The notes under the pieces were generated by a model. The model was not told where the DNA came from. It saw only the letters and a list, made by a program, of their open reading frames with translations, and ran no database searches. Below, piece by piece: positions 1 to 6,231 of a DNA stretch of 16,820 nt. Both the position numbers and the translations under genes were made by a program. The stretch comes from Cellvibrionaceae bacterium (GTDB taxonomy: Bacteria > Pseudomonadota > Gammaproteobacteria > Pseudomonadales > Cellvibrionaceae). The stretch lies in NCBI GenBank assembly GCA_030597965.1, contig JAUVQU010000028.1, positions 1-16,820 of the forward strand, given 5' to 3'. The stretch's first letter is position 1, and the number at the start of each line of letters is the position of its first letter.

Positions 1-2
1 CA

Positions 3-47
3 GGCCATGCCTGCCAATGGGAGTATTGGGCAGAAGGCGCTTCCTAA
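3..47 (+). CDS. C-terminal tail of an unidentified gene (partial)
   Basis: In the third forward frame the first bases read GHACQWEYWAEGAS and then a TAA stop at 45-47. This short tail looks more protein-like than the two competing frames, which run on into a palindrome. Too little is visible to assign a family. The main support is indirect: the palindrome's strongly paired left arm begins exactly at this TAA, as the two sister palindromes begin at the stops of pdxH and the thiolase gene. The gene would start left of the window. Confidence 0.3.
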   Translation, partial: GHACQWEYWAEGAS

Positions 48-179
48 AATGTATTTTTTGCCCTCTGGCTGCGTTGCTGCTGTACTCACTCAGTCACATA
101 TTAGTTATATGCTCCTGTCGCTGTGTGCCGCGCCGCCTTACCAGAGAACAAAAATTACAATTTTATGAGGCATTTCTGT
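31..179. repeat. Long nested palindrome A with conserved apical hairpin
   Basis: An imperfect inverted repeat. Left arm 45-68 (TAAAATG...CCCTCTGG) pairs with 141-165 (CCAGAGAAC...ATTTTA), about 21 of 25 positions. Weaker pairing extends out to about 31 and 179 (CAGAA with TTCTG). The apex is TCA (94-96), stem CATAT (97-101), loop TAGTT (102-106), stem ATATG (107-111) and CTCC (112-115). The same apex plan occurs at 3696-3717 and 7467-7488 with different stem bases. The arm starts at the TAA at 45-47. Whether it is a mobile repeat or a 3'-end RNA structure is unknown. Confidence 0.7.
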
Positions 180-219
180 ATGAACTGGCGTCTACGATCT
201 AGAGTTCCATGATTGGTGT

Positions 220-269
220 TGTAGGAGTTCCCTTAAAAGGGTCTACTTTTGGTGCCCTGCAAGCGAACA
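220..269 (+). repeat. 50-nt dispersed GTAGG-headed repeat, copy 1
   Basis: Begins TGTAGGAGTTCCCTTAAAAG and ends AAGCGAACA. It matches 7677-7726 on the same strand and 15069-15118 inverted, with 3 differences from the last copy. It contains the hairpin CCCTT-AA-AAGGG. It lies 41 bp before the likely TTG start of the NTF2-like gene, so it is part of that gene's leader. An ATG at 209 would put the repeat into the coding sequence, which argues against that start. Confidence 0.85.
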
Positions 270-299
270 AAGATTATATCTATTGTCAGTTAATACGGC

Positions 300-303
300 G
301 GAG
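300..303 (+). promoter_or_regulatory. Ribosome binding site deciding a TTG start
   Basis: GGAG lies 7 nt before TTG at 311-313. The only upstream in-frame ATG, at 209, has no comparable site, and translation from it would run through the dispersed repeat at 220-269. This site therefore favours the TTG start. Confidence 0.6.
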
Positions 304-310
304 CAGTATT

Positions 311-904
311 TTGAAAATCTGGACAGAAAAAGAAAAGCAAAAAGCGAGAAATGAAATTACCGATGTGAAGGCGCGCTACTGTCGTTTGCTGGATTGTAAA
401 CAGTGGGAGGCGTATGCAGAAACCTTTATGCCCGATGGTGTTTTACAGTATGGGCCAAACGCAGAGATCAGTACGGTAAATGGCCGGGCGGAAATTATAG
501 GTTTGTTATCGATGATGCTGAGAAAAGCGGTGACAGCACACCGTATTCACCCGGCGGAATTTCACTTTTTAAATAATGGAGAGGTACGTGCGATCTGGCC
601 AATGGATGACCGCGTTGAACAGCCAGGTTATATAGTGGATGGCTCAGGTTACTACGATGATTTGTACTGTCAGATGGAAGGCGAGTGGCACATTAAATAT
701 ATGCATCTGCGCCGGTTGCGTGTGGATATGAAGGCCGGCCCTTGGTATAGCCCAATGTCCTGGATCATGCGATTGGTGTTTCTGATGCAGCGCACAGGAT
801 TATTGAAGTTGTTGTCACCTAAAGCCAGCATCACCATGGCGGAATCTGAGGCTTCAGGTATTAATATTGATTTATTCGATATTGAACCAGGGCAGAAGTC
901 GTGA
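311..904 (+). CDS. NTF2/SnoaL-like domain protein
   Basis: The frame is open from an ATG at 209, but residues from there would be encoded by the dispersed repeat. I therefore place the start at TTG 311, giving 197 aa. The N-terminal two thirds has the look of a SnoaL_4/NTF2-like cone fold: a helix with ARYCRLLDCKQWEAYAETF, then MPDGVLQYG, a histidine-rich strand (AHRIHPAEFHF) and paired strands ending GEWHIKYMHLRRLRVDM. Family members include ketosteroid isomerase-like enzymes and ring-hydroxylating dioxygenase small subunits; the substrate cannot be told. A C-terminal extension of about 45 residues (from SPMSWIMRLVFLMQRTG on) is not part of the core domain. The esterase gene starts 15 bp downstream, suggesting co-transcription. 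Confidence 0.7.
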   Translation: MKIWTEKEKQKARNEITDVKARYCRLLDCKQWEAYAETFMPDGVLQYGPNAEISTVNGRAEIIGLLSMMLRKAVTAHRIHPAEFHFLNNGEVRAIWPMDDRVEQPGYIVDGSGYYDDLYCQMEGEWHIKYMHLRRLRVDMKAGPWYSPMSWIMRLVFLMQRTGLLKLLSPKASITMAESEASGINIDLFDIEPGQKS

Positions 905-919
905 GCTTGTGAGTATTTA

Positions 920-1906
920 ATGAAATCCTTTTTTAAAATCATCGCTTATATTTTATGTTTCATTGCTTTGATTTTGGCGGGTTTGTTTTATTATTTTATC
1001 TACTTTCCCGAAGTGCCGGAGCCAAGTTTACCCGGGAGCTTCGAAAGTAAATCGCTAGAACTCGATGGTCTTACACGTACTTATTCTTTCTATCAGCCAT
1101 CCTCCTTAAAGACTAAAGCTCCTTTGATATTCGTTCTTCATGGTTCTATAAGTTCGGGTGCGGGGGTTCGATTACAGACGGGTTATGAATTTGACCTTTT
1201 GGCTGAGAAGTTTGGTTTTGTTGTTGTTTATCCTGACGGTTACGAAAATCACTGGAATGACTGCCGTGCTTCGGCGGATTATGTGGCAAATACTCAGAAC
1301 ATAGATGACGTAGCTTTCTTTGATCTGATTGTTAAAGAGTTGGGGTCTAAACTTAGAATAGATAAAAGCAAGGTGTTTGCGACGGGGTTTTCTAATGGTG
1401 GGCATATGGCCTATCGCTTGGGTTTAGAGCATCCAGATCAATTTTCAGGCGTCGCCGCTTTTGCTGCAAATTTACCGGTTAAGGACAATTTAGATTGTGA
1501 ACCATCGGGCCAGCCGGTCTCCATCGCCATTTTTAATGGCACAGAAGACCCAATTAACCCCCATACAGGCGGTCTGGTTTCCATCGCAGGAAACAGCAGT
1601 CGAGGTGAAGTGCTCTCTTCATCGGCCACAGCGGCTTACTGGTTGGGTTTGGCGGGCATTGATGGCCAGCCTGTGCTTGTTCAGAAGGAGAAAGTCCAGC
1701 ACGCAGAGCGTGATGGCGATAAGCAGACATCAGTAGAAGAGCGTCGCTGGTCTAACTCTGACGGTATTCAAGTGCGTTTATATACTTTACAGGGGTCTGG
1801 GCATGTAATGCCTTCATATACCGTACGCTATCCGAGAATCATCGGGCCTGAAGCCGGTGATATTTCTGGGCCAGAGGAGGTTGTTAATTTCTTTTTGGGG
1901 GAGTGA
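920..1906 (+). CDS. Membrane-anchored LpqC/PHB-depolymerase-type esterase
   Basis: A 328-aa alpha/beta hydrolase of the LpqC/polyhydroxybutyrate depolymerase (CE1-like, COG3509) type. Residues 4-29 form one hydrophobic segment (KIIAYILCFIALILAGLFYY) with no clear cleavage site, so it is probably a signal anchor holding the catalytic domain outside the cytoplasmic membrane. The triad is visible: Ser158 in GFSNGGH, Asp210 in NGTEDPINP and His295 in GSGHVMP. The strand-turn FVLHGS at 71-76 supplies the oxyanion region, and the C-terminal PRIIGP...VVNFF block is usual for the family. Likely substrates are short polyester, feruloyl or acetyl esters; which one is not evident. The ribosome site is weak (GTGAG). 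It follows the NTF2-like gene by 15 bp and is convergent with the tRNA. Confidence 0.85.
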   Translation: MKSFFKIIAYILCFIALILAGLFYYFIYFPEVPEPSLPGSFESKSLELDGLTRTYSFYQPSSLKTKAPLIFVLHGSISSGAGVRLQTGYEFDLLAEKFGFVVVYPDGYENHWNDCRASADYVANTQNIDDVAFFDLIVKELGSKLRIDKSKVFATGFSNGGHMAYRLGLEHPDQFSGVAAFAANLPVKDNLDCEPSGQPVSIAIFNGTEDPINPHTGGLVSIAGNSSRGEVLSSSATAAYWLGLAGIDGQPVLVQKEKVQHAERDGDKQTSVEERRWSNSDGIQVRLYTLQGSGHVMPSYTVRYPRIIGPEAGDISGPEEVVNFFLGE

Positions 1907-1947
1907 TAAGACGATTCGATCAAGAGGAAATATTGGCTTTTCAGAAA

Positions 1948-1977
1948 TAAAAAAGGGCTGCCATAAGGCAACCCTTT
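1948..1977 (-). terminator. Rho-independent terminator of tRNA-Asn
   Basis: On the minus strand AGGGTTGCC, loop TTAT and GGCAGCCCT form a 9-bp stem (one G-T pair), followed by TTTTTTA. It begins about 7 nt beyond the tRNA 3' end and faces the esterase gene. The plus-strand side has only three T residues after the stem, so it acts mainly on the tRNA transcript. Confidence 0.85.
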
Positions 1978-1983
1978 GAAATA

Positions 1984-2058
1984 TGGCTCCGACACCTGGG
2001 ATCGAACCAGGGACCAATTGATTAACAGTCAACTGCTCTACCGCTGAGCTATGTCGGA
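1984..2058 (-). tRNA. tRNA-Asn (GTT)
   Basis: 75 nt with encoded CCA. The acceptor stem TCCGACA/TGTCGGA is perfect, with discriminator G. The D arm is GCTC-AGCGGTA-GAGC, the anticodon stem GTTGA/TCAAT with loop CTGTTAA gives anticodon GTT, the variable loop is 5 nt, and the T arm is CCTGG-TTCGATC-CCAGG. It has its own promoter upstream and terminator downstream, so it is a single-gene transcription unit. Confidence 0.97.
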
Positions 2059-2086
2059 ATCACTGTTCCGTTAGGAACGGATGCGG

Positions 2087-2115
2087 ATATTAGAGATCAC
2101 AGCCGCGTTGGTCAA
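2087..2115 (-). promoter_or_regulatory. Sigma-70 promoter of tRNA-Asn
   Basis: On the minus strand TTGACC (2110-2115) and TAATAT (2087-2092) are separated by exactly 17 bp, close to the sigma-70 consensus. It is followed by a short leader with a GTTCC-TAAC-GGAAC hairpin that ends shortly before the tRNA 5' end. Confidence 0.85.
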
Positions 2116-2192
2116 GGGGCAAATTCAATAAAATTTCGTGTTGACTAGAAAGGAGCTGGAAAGCGGCTAAAAAGCATCCAAATGGAGTGACT

Positions 2193-2819
2193 TTAAATCC
2201 GCTTAAGTTGTTCCAGGTCGTCTTCGGTGTTGATGTTAAAGAAAGGGTCCTGCGGTGCCGTCCCATAGCTGACATGGCCACCCTTCATTTGCTCGTGAAA
2301 GGTCATCAGTCGTCGCTCACCTCTTAACAGGTAGTCGGCTAAAGATTGCCTCAAACTGCTGTGCCAAAGGGCGCAGGTTGGGTGTAACTAGTCCTTAGAG
2401 GCGGCACAGACCAAACGTAGGTTCTGGTTGGTCGCAGTCGCAAGCAAATCGTCGCCGAGAGTTAACGGAAAGCTGGGGGTGTCCACCGCAACGCTCAACA
2501 GCCATTCACATTCGGGCGTATGGGTTTGCATCCACATTAGGCCGGTTAGTACGCCATGGAGTGGCCCGCTGTATGCGGAAAGCTGCTGGTCCAAGTGTTC
2601 ATCAGGCAATATGGGTGAACTTGTTAGCATGGATAGCTGTTCTATTTGGTTGCTGCTCACGACCAGCGTGGACACCATCGGCTTTAAACGCTGCTCTGTG
2701 TATTCCAACAGTGTTTGGCCTTCCCATGGAAGCAGCGCCTTATCGCGACCCATGCGTCGTGATTGGCCTCCGGCCAGAATAAGACCGGTAATGGATGTGG
2801 GGGGCGGGATGCTGCTCAT
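2193..2819 (-). pseudogene. mobA: Molybdenum cofactor guanylyltransferase, amber-interrupted
   Basis: MobA attaches GMP to molybdopterin to form the guanine dinucleotide cofactor. The first 143 residues are clear: LILAGGQSRRMGRDKALLPW holds the nucleotide-binding and DK motifs, and SVAVDTPSF gives the metal-binding aspartate region. A TAG at 2388-2390 then interrupts the frame after AASKD. Beyond it the same frame stays open for 64 codons, LHPTCALWHSS...PQDPFFNINTEDDLEQLKRI, to TAA at 2193-2195. This is recognisable MobA C-terminus including the conserved NINTEDDL. Total length would be 208 aa, near the E. coli length of 194. It is a single nonsense change rather than a frameshift, so it is a young pseudogene, a sequencing error or a readthrough case. 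It is divergent from pdxH. Confidence 0.85.
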
Positions 2820-2850
2820 GACTCACTCGGTTAGGTTTTGCGCGTAGTAT

Positions 2851-2880
2851 ATGACGGCATGCCCCAAATGGCGCTACAAT
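2851..2880 (+). promoter_or_regulatory. Possible pdxH promoter
   Basis: ATGACG (2851-2856) and TACAAT (2875-2880) are spaced by 18 bp, about 64 bp before the likely pdxH start. The -10 is good (5 of 6) and the -35 moderate (4 of 6). The 109-bp gap between the mobA and pdxH reading frames must hold promoters for both strands. Confidence 0.4.
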
Positions 2881-2930
2881 CAAAAGAATATATTGAAATG
2901 TTATTTTTAAGAGCTATCTTGAAGAACTAT

Positions 2931-2935
2931 GGAGG
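2931..2935 (+). promoter_or_regulatory. Strong ribosome binding site pointing to a GTG start of pdxH
   Basis: GGAGG is followed 8 nt later by GTG at 2944-2946, in frame with pdxH. The ATG at 2929 overlaps this site and has only a weak GAAG before it. The GTG is therefore the better-supported start. Confidence 0.55.
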
Positions 2936-2943
2936 CGCGTATT

Positions 2944-3615
2944 GTGCTGAAACCACGAGTTGAATTTGGACCAAAACTGGATTTGAAAAAAATTCGTCGA
3001 GAGTACCTAAAGGGTGGTCTGAAGTACGATGATCTCGCCCGTGATCCGATTGTGCAATTTGAGCGCTGGATGAAACAGTCCATGGATGCGCGTATCCACG
3101 ACCCGTCTGCCATGACATTGGCAACGGTTGATGAAAGCGGTCAGCCGTCTCAGCGTATTGTGCTGCTCAAGCATGTCGACCAGGAAGGCTTTGTCTTTTA
3201 TACCAATTACGAAAGTCGTAAAGCCAAAGAAATTGAAGAAAACAGCAAGGTCAGTCTTCACTTCCCATGGCATATGTTGGAACGCCAAGTGAAAGTCTGC
3301 GGCTACGCTGAACGTGTAGACTCAACCGAGTCGCTCAATTATTTTCTGTCGCGGCCATTAGAAAGCCGTCTTGCTGCATGGGCTTCTCCTCAAAGTCAGA
3401 GTGTGAGCTCGCGCGCCATGTTGATGCAGCAGTTCAATGCTATGAAGGATAAATTCTCCAAGGGTGAAGTGCCCTTGCCGGATTTCTGGGGTGGCTATCG
3501 TGTGATTCCGACCGAGATAGAGTTCTGGCAGGGTGGGGCGAATCGGTTGCATGACAGATTCGAATACACCTTAGAGTATGATGGGGAGTGGTCGATAGAA
3601 CGACTAGCCCCCTAG
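2944..3615 (+). CDS. pdxH: Pyridoxine/pyridoxamine 5'-phosphate oxidase
   Basis: An FMN-dependent cytosolic oxidase that converts pyridoxine or pyridoxamine phosphate to pyridoxal phosphate, the last step of vitamin B6 synthesis and salvage. It aligns with E. coli PdxH (218 aa) along its whole length. Visible blocks are IRREYLKGGL near the N-terminus, DPSAMTLATVDESGQPSQRI, VLLKHVD, FVFYTNYESRKAKEI (FMN phosphate site), SLHFPWHMLERQV, GEVPLPDFWGGYRV and EFWQGGANRLHDRF with substrate-binding Arg201 and His203. From GTG 2944 it is 223 aa; an ATG at 2929 would add 5 residues. It appears monocistronic. Its TAG stop overlaps the left end of palindrome B. PLP made here would serve the aminotransferase encoded downstream, among many others. 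Confidence 0.97.
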   Translation: MLKPRVEFGPKLDLKKIRREYLKGGLKYDDLARDPIVQFERWMKQSMDARIHDPSAMTLATVDESGQPSQRIVLLKHVDQEGFVFYTNYESRKAKEIEENSKVSLHFPWHMLERQVKVCGYAERVDSTESLNYFLSRPLESRLAAWASPQSQSVSSRAMLMQQFNAMKDKFSKGEVPLPDFWGGYRVIPTEIEFWQGGANRLHDRFEYTLEYDGEWSIERLAP

Positions 3616-3777
3616 GTTGAGTTATTCATTGTCTTTTCCCGCGATTTCTTTGTTGATGCCGTACTTGCTTCGTAGTGCCTACTTTTGGAGAATCCTCACG
3701 TATTAACCATACGCTCCGGTTCTGCGTGCGGCATCGCCGCGAACTCACGAAAAAATCCTGTTGAATAATCTCAACCT
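3614..3777. repeat. Long nested palindrome B with conserved apical hairpin
   Basis: A 164-bp imperfect palindrome beginning inside the pdxH TAG stop. Outer arms AGGTTGAGTTATTCA (3614-3628) and TGAATAATCTCAACCT (3762-3777) match except for one inserted base. An inner stem GATGCCGTAC (3655-3664) pairs with 3726-3735 at 9 of 10 positions. Near the apex AGAA-T-CC (3689-3695) pairs with GGTTCT with the T bulged. The apex is TCA, CGTAT (3699-3703), loop TAACC, ATACG (3709-3713), CTCC. It fills most of the 204-bp gap before the next gene. Confidence 0.75.
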
Positions 3778-3804
3778 TCACATTCTTTTAGCGCAGCATA
3801 CAAA
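3777..3804 (+). promoter_or_regulatory. Possible promoter of the oxidoreductase/CoA-transferase pair
   Basis: TTCACA (3777-3782) and TACAAA (3799-3804) are 16 bp apart, just past the right end of palindrome B and 15 bp before the ATG at 3820. The leader would be very short, so this is tentative. Confidence 0.25.
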
Positions 3805-3819
3805 TAAGTAGAAAAATCT

Positions 3820-4827
3820 ATGCATTTCATTGATGTGCCAACCCCTGGCGGTTCCGAGCAGATGGTGATCGCCGAATGCGATGCTCTCACGCCAACACTT
3901 TCTGAAGTCTTAATCGATGTGGCCTATGCGGGTGTAAACCGTCCCGATGTGTTTCAGCGTATGGGGGCTTATCCTGCGCCGCCGGGTGCTTCTACTATTT
4001 TGGGCTTGGAAGTTTCCGGTCGTATCAGTTCTGTGGGTGCCGATGTAACTCAGTGGCAGGTTGGCGATGTGGTATGCGCCTTAACTAATGGTGGCGGTTA
4101 TGCAGAGCGGGTGTGCGTCGAGGCGGATCATTGCCTGCCTGTACCCAGTGGCTTGAGCCTTAAAGAAGCGGCCGCTCTACCTGAAACCATGTTTACGGTT
4201 TGGTCAAATGTGTTCGACCGCGGTCGGTTGGCCCGTGGTGAAACTTTTTTAGTGCATGCCGGTGCCAGCGGCATAGGCAGTATGGCGATTCAAATGGCCA
4301 AGGCTATGGGCGCGCGCGTTATAACCACAGCAAGTAGCCGCGAAAAATGCGACGTTTGCCTAAAGCTTGGCGCGGATGTGGCGATTAATTACAACGAACA
4401 GGATTTTGTGGCTGTTGTGAAAGAGGTGACGGATGGCTGTGGCGCTGATGTGATCCTCGATATGGTGGGCGGCGATTATATTCCACGTAATATCAGTGCC
4501 GCCGCCATTGAGGGTCGTATCATCAGTATCGCTTTTTTGCGTGGCCCCCAAGTGGAAATGAATTTAATGCCGGTGATGTTGAAGCGGTTGACGCTTACAG
4601 GCTCTACTTTACGCCCCCAGTCTGTTGCCGCAACAACACGTATTGCGGCGTATTTGCGCGAAGACTTTTGGCCGCTCTTAGAGTTGGGCAAGATAAAACC
4701 TTTGATGCATCCGGAAAACATCGACTTAGCCGATGCTCCTGTAGCCCATGAGCTAATGGAGTCGAATAAACTTATTGGCAAATTAGTGTTGGCCGTTAAC
4801 CCAACATTGGAGTTAGAGAATGGGTAA
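3820..4827 (+). CDS. NAD(P)H quinone oxidoreductase, PIG3-type MDR
   Basis: A 335-aa zinc-free member of the medium-chain dehydrogenase/reductase superfamily, closest in look to the PIG3/TP53I3-type quinone oxidoreductases. The N-terminal GroES-like domain shows VNRPDVFQRMGAYPAPPG and ILGLEVSGRISSVG, with no zinc-ligand cysteines. The Rossmann motif for NADPH is HAGASGIGSMAIQMAK. The downstream ASSREKCDVCLKLGAD and GADVILDMVGGDY blocks are typical. It would reduce quinones or enoyl substrates with NADPH in the cytosol. The last codons (LELENG) lie in a duplicated segment that also carries the ribosome site of the next gene. The CoA-transferase begins 27 bp after its stop, so the two are probably one operon. 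The ribosome site is weak. Confidence 0.88.
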   Translation: MHFIDVPTPGGSEQMVIAECDALTPTLSEVLIDVAYAGVNRPDVFQRMGAYPAPPGASTILGLEVSGRISSVGADVTQWQVGDVVCALTNGGGYAERVCVEADHCLPVPSGLSLKEAAALPETMFTVWSNVFDRGRLARGETFLVHAGASGIGSMAIQMAKAMGARVITTASSREKCDVCLKLGADVAINYNEQDFVAVVKEVTDGCGADVILDMVGGDYIPRNISAAAIEGRIISIAFLRGPQVEMNLMPVMLKRLTLTGSTLRPQSVAATTRIAAYLREDFWPLLELGKIKPLMHPENIDLADAPVAHELMESNKLIGKLVLAVNPTLELENG

Positions 4828-4857
4828 GTCTTTGGCCGTCATTGGAGTTAGAGAATG
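4805..4857 (+). repeat. 18-bp direct repeat duplicating a ribosome site and ATG
   Basis: CATTGGAGTTAGAGAATG occurs at 4805-4822 and again at 4840-4857, 35 bp apart. Both copies carry GGAG spaced 7-8 nt from an ATG. The second ATG (4855) starts the CoA-transferase. The first (4821) overlaps the end of the oxidoreductase gene and opens a 12-codon frame, MGKSLAVIGVRE, whose TGA (4857-4859) overlaps the CoA-transferase ATG as ATGA. The first copy could give translational coupling through this mini-frame; no peptide function is implied. Confidence 0.85.
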
Positions 4858-6072
4858 AATAACCAGAACAATAAGCTCGGTCCTCTGGCAGGCATTCGTG
4901 TCATCGAGGTGGGTCAGCTATTGGCGGGGCCTTTTACGGGCACCATTTTGGGCTACTTTGGTGCGGAGGTTATCAAGGTGGAACCACCGAAAGGTGGAGA
5001 TCCCATTCGCGGCTGGCGTGAAGTGGACGCTGAAAGTGGTACATCCTATTGGTTTCGTAGCTTAGGGCGGAATAAGAAATCAGTCACACTCGACTTACGC
5101 CAAGAGCGTGGTCAGGAGTTATTGGGCAAGCTGATCGATACCGCCGATGTGATGGTGGAAAACTTTCGCCCGGGTGTGATGGAAAAGTGGAACCTGGGGC
5201 CTGAGCAGGTAAAGTCTCGTAATCCCGGTTTAGTCTATGCGCGTATCTCCGGCTTTGGACAGGACGGCCCTTACAGTAAGCGCCCGGGCTACGCCTCGGT
5301 GTGTGAGGGCATGAGTGGTTTTCGTTATGTGAATGGTTTCCCTGGACAGGCACCCGTACGTCCTAACCTGAGCATTGGCGACACCATTGCCGGTATTCAT
5401 GCGGCACTGGGTATTGTAATGGCTCTGTTTGCAAAGGAGCGTGGCAATGCTCAGGGACAGGTGATTGATGTCGCGCTTTACGAGGCCATGTTTAATTTAA
5501 TGGAAGGTGTTATTCCCGAGTTTTCAGGTGCGGGCGTTGTGCGTGGGCCTTCAGGTACAACCGTAACCGGTATCGTGCCTACCAATACCTATCGCTGTGC
5601 CGATGGTAAATACGTGGTCATTGGTGGTAATGGCGACTCGGTCTTCCAGCGTTTGATGAAGGCCGTTGGTCGCCCTGAGCTGGGTGTTGATCCACGTATG
5701 GCGAACAATGCAGGTCGTGTTGAACATGAGCGGGAGCTGGATAAGATTTTGGCCGACTGGTGTTTAACCTACCCGTCCACCGAGATACTTCAAAAGCTCG
5801 ATGAGCGTCGCGTGCCGGGTGGCCCCATCTACTCAGTGGCCGACATGATGGAGGATGAGCACTTCCGCGCCAGAGGCATGTTTGAGCAGGTCGAGATCGA
5901 CGGTAAAAAGCTTGAGATTCCTGCCATTCTTCCCAAACTCAGTGAGACGCCTGGGCAAACCAATTGGCCGGGTGGTGCAGTGGGGAGCCACAATACTGAG
6001 GTGCTGGAGGGAATTCTCGGTCTGTCGGCTGAAGAGCTCAGTGAGCTGGATGCTGCGGGCGTTATTGGCTGA
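4855..6072 (+). CDS. Class III (CaiB/BaiF) CoA-transferase
   Basis: A 405-aa member of the CaiB/BaiF/formyl-CoA transferase family, which moves CoA between carboxylic acids through an aspartyl-CoA thioester. The N-terminal LAGIRVIEVGQLLAGPF and LGYFGAEVIKVEPP blocks, RNKKSVTLDLR and ENFRPGVMEKW are family signatures. The catalytic aspartate is most likely Asp176 in NLSIGDTIAGIHAALG. Length is normal. The ribosome site GGAG lies 7 nt before the ATG. It follows the PIG3-type oxidoreductase and precedes a thiolase, which suggests CoA activation of an acid destined for thiolytic cleavage. Family members act on oxalate, carnitine, succinate, mesaconate and others; the substrate here cannot be told. 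Confidence 0.92.
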   Translation: MNNQNNKLGPLAGIRVIEVGQLLAGPFTGTILGYFGAEVIKVEPPKGGDPIRGWREVDAESGTSYWFRSLGRNKKSVTLDLRQERGQELLGKLIDTADVMVENFRPGVMEKWNLGPEQVKSRNPGLVYARISGFGQDGPYSKRPGYASVCEGMSGFRYVNGFPGQAPVRPNLSIGDTIAGIHAALGIVMALFAKERGNAQGQVIDVALYEAMFNLMEGVIPEFSGAGVVRGPSGTTVTGIVPTNTYRCADGKYVVIGGNGDSVFQRLMKAVGRPELGVDPRMANNAGRVEHERELDKILADWCLTYPSTEILQKLDERRVPGGPIYSVADMMEDEHFRARGMFEQVEIDGKKLEIPAILPKLSETPGQTNWPGGAVGSHNTEVLEGILGLSAEELSELDAAGVIG

Positions 6073-6146
6073 TCAACCCTGATTGTTTTGGCCGACTTTA
6101 CCTATACTTCTGTCCGTTTTCGAGTAAGACACCTTTTAGGATTCGT

Positions 6147-6179
6147 GTATACTGCTCGGCCTTCGGCCCAGTAGGGTAC
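6147..6179 (+). other. Hairpin in the gap before the thiolase gene
   Basis: TACTG (6150-6154) pairs with CAGTA (6169-6173), enclosing GGCC-TTC-GGCC. GTA (6147-6149) can also pair with TAC (6177-6179). The heptamer CGTGTAT occurs on both sides (6144-6150 and 6179-6185). There is no T-run after it, so a simple terminator is unlikely. A TATACT at 6148-6153 could be a -10 but has no convincing -35. Nothing else is seen in the 159-bp gap. Confidence 0.35.
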
Positions 6180-6231
6180 GTGTATCTTAAATGCATAATT
6201 TATACAGAAAAATATAAAGTGAGATCTGGAA

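Noticed and set aside
17..202. A 61-codon open frame at the left edge with a hydrophobic stretch
   Set aside because: Nearly all of it lies within palindrome A, whose arms and apex explain the sequence. The translation (cysteine- and arginine-rich) looks like an inverted repeat read as protein.
209..310. ATG at 209 as start of the NTF2-like protein
   Set aside because: The first residues would be encoded by the dispersed 50-nt repeat. TTG at 311 has a well-placed GGAG and directly precedes the domain.
1814..2032. Minus-strand frame crossing the tRNA
   Set aside because: It runs through the tRNA-Asn and its terminator and overlaps the end of the esterase gene.
2090..2281. Minus-strand frame next to the tRNA promoter
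   Set aside because: It overlaps the tRNA promoter and the broken mobA C-terminus in another frame, where the mobA frame reads as conserved MobA sequence.
2388..2390. TAG recoded as an amino acid in mobA
   Set aside because: Several intact genes here (pdxH, the kinase-like gene, the RAYT) end in TAG, so general recoding is unlikely. A local nonsense change is simpler.
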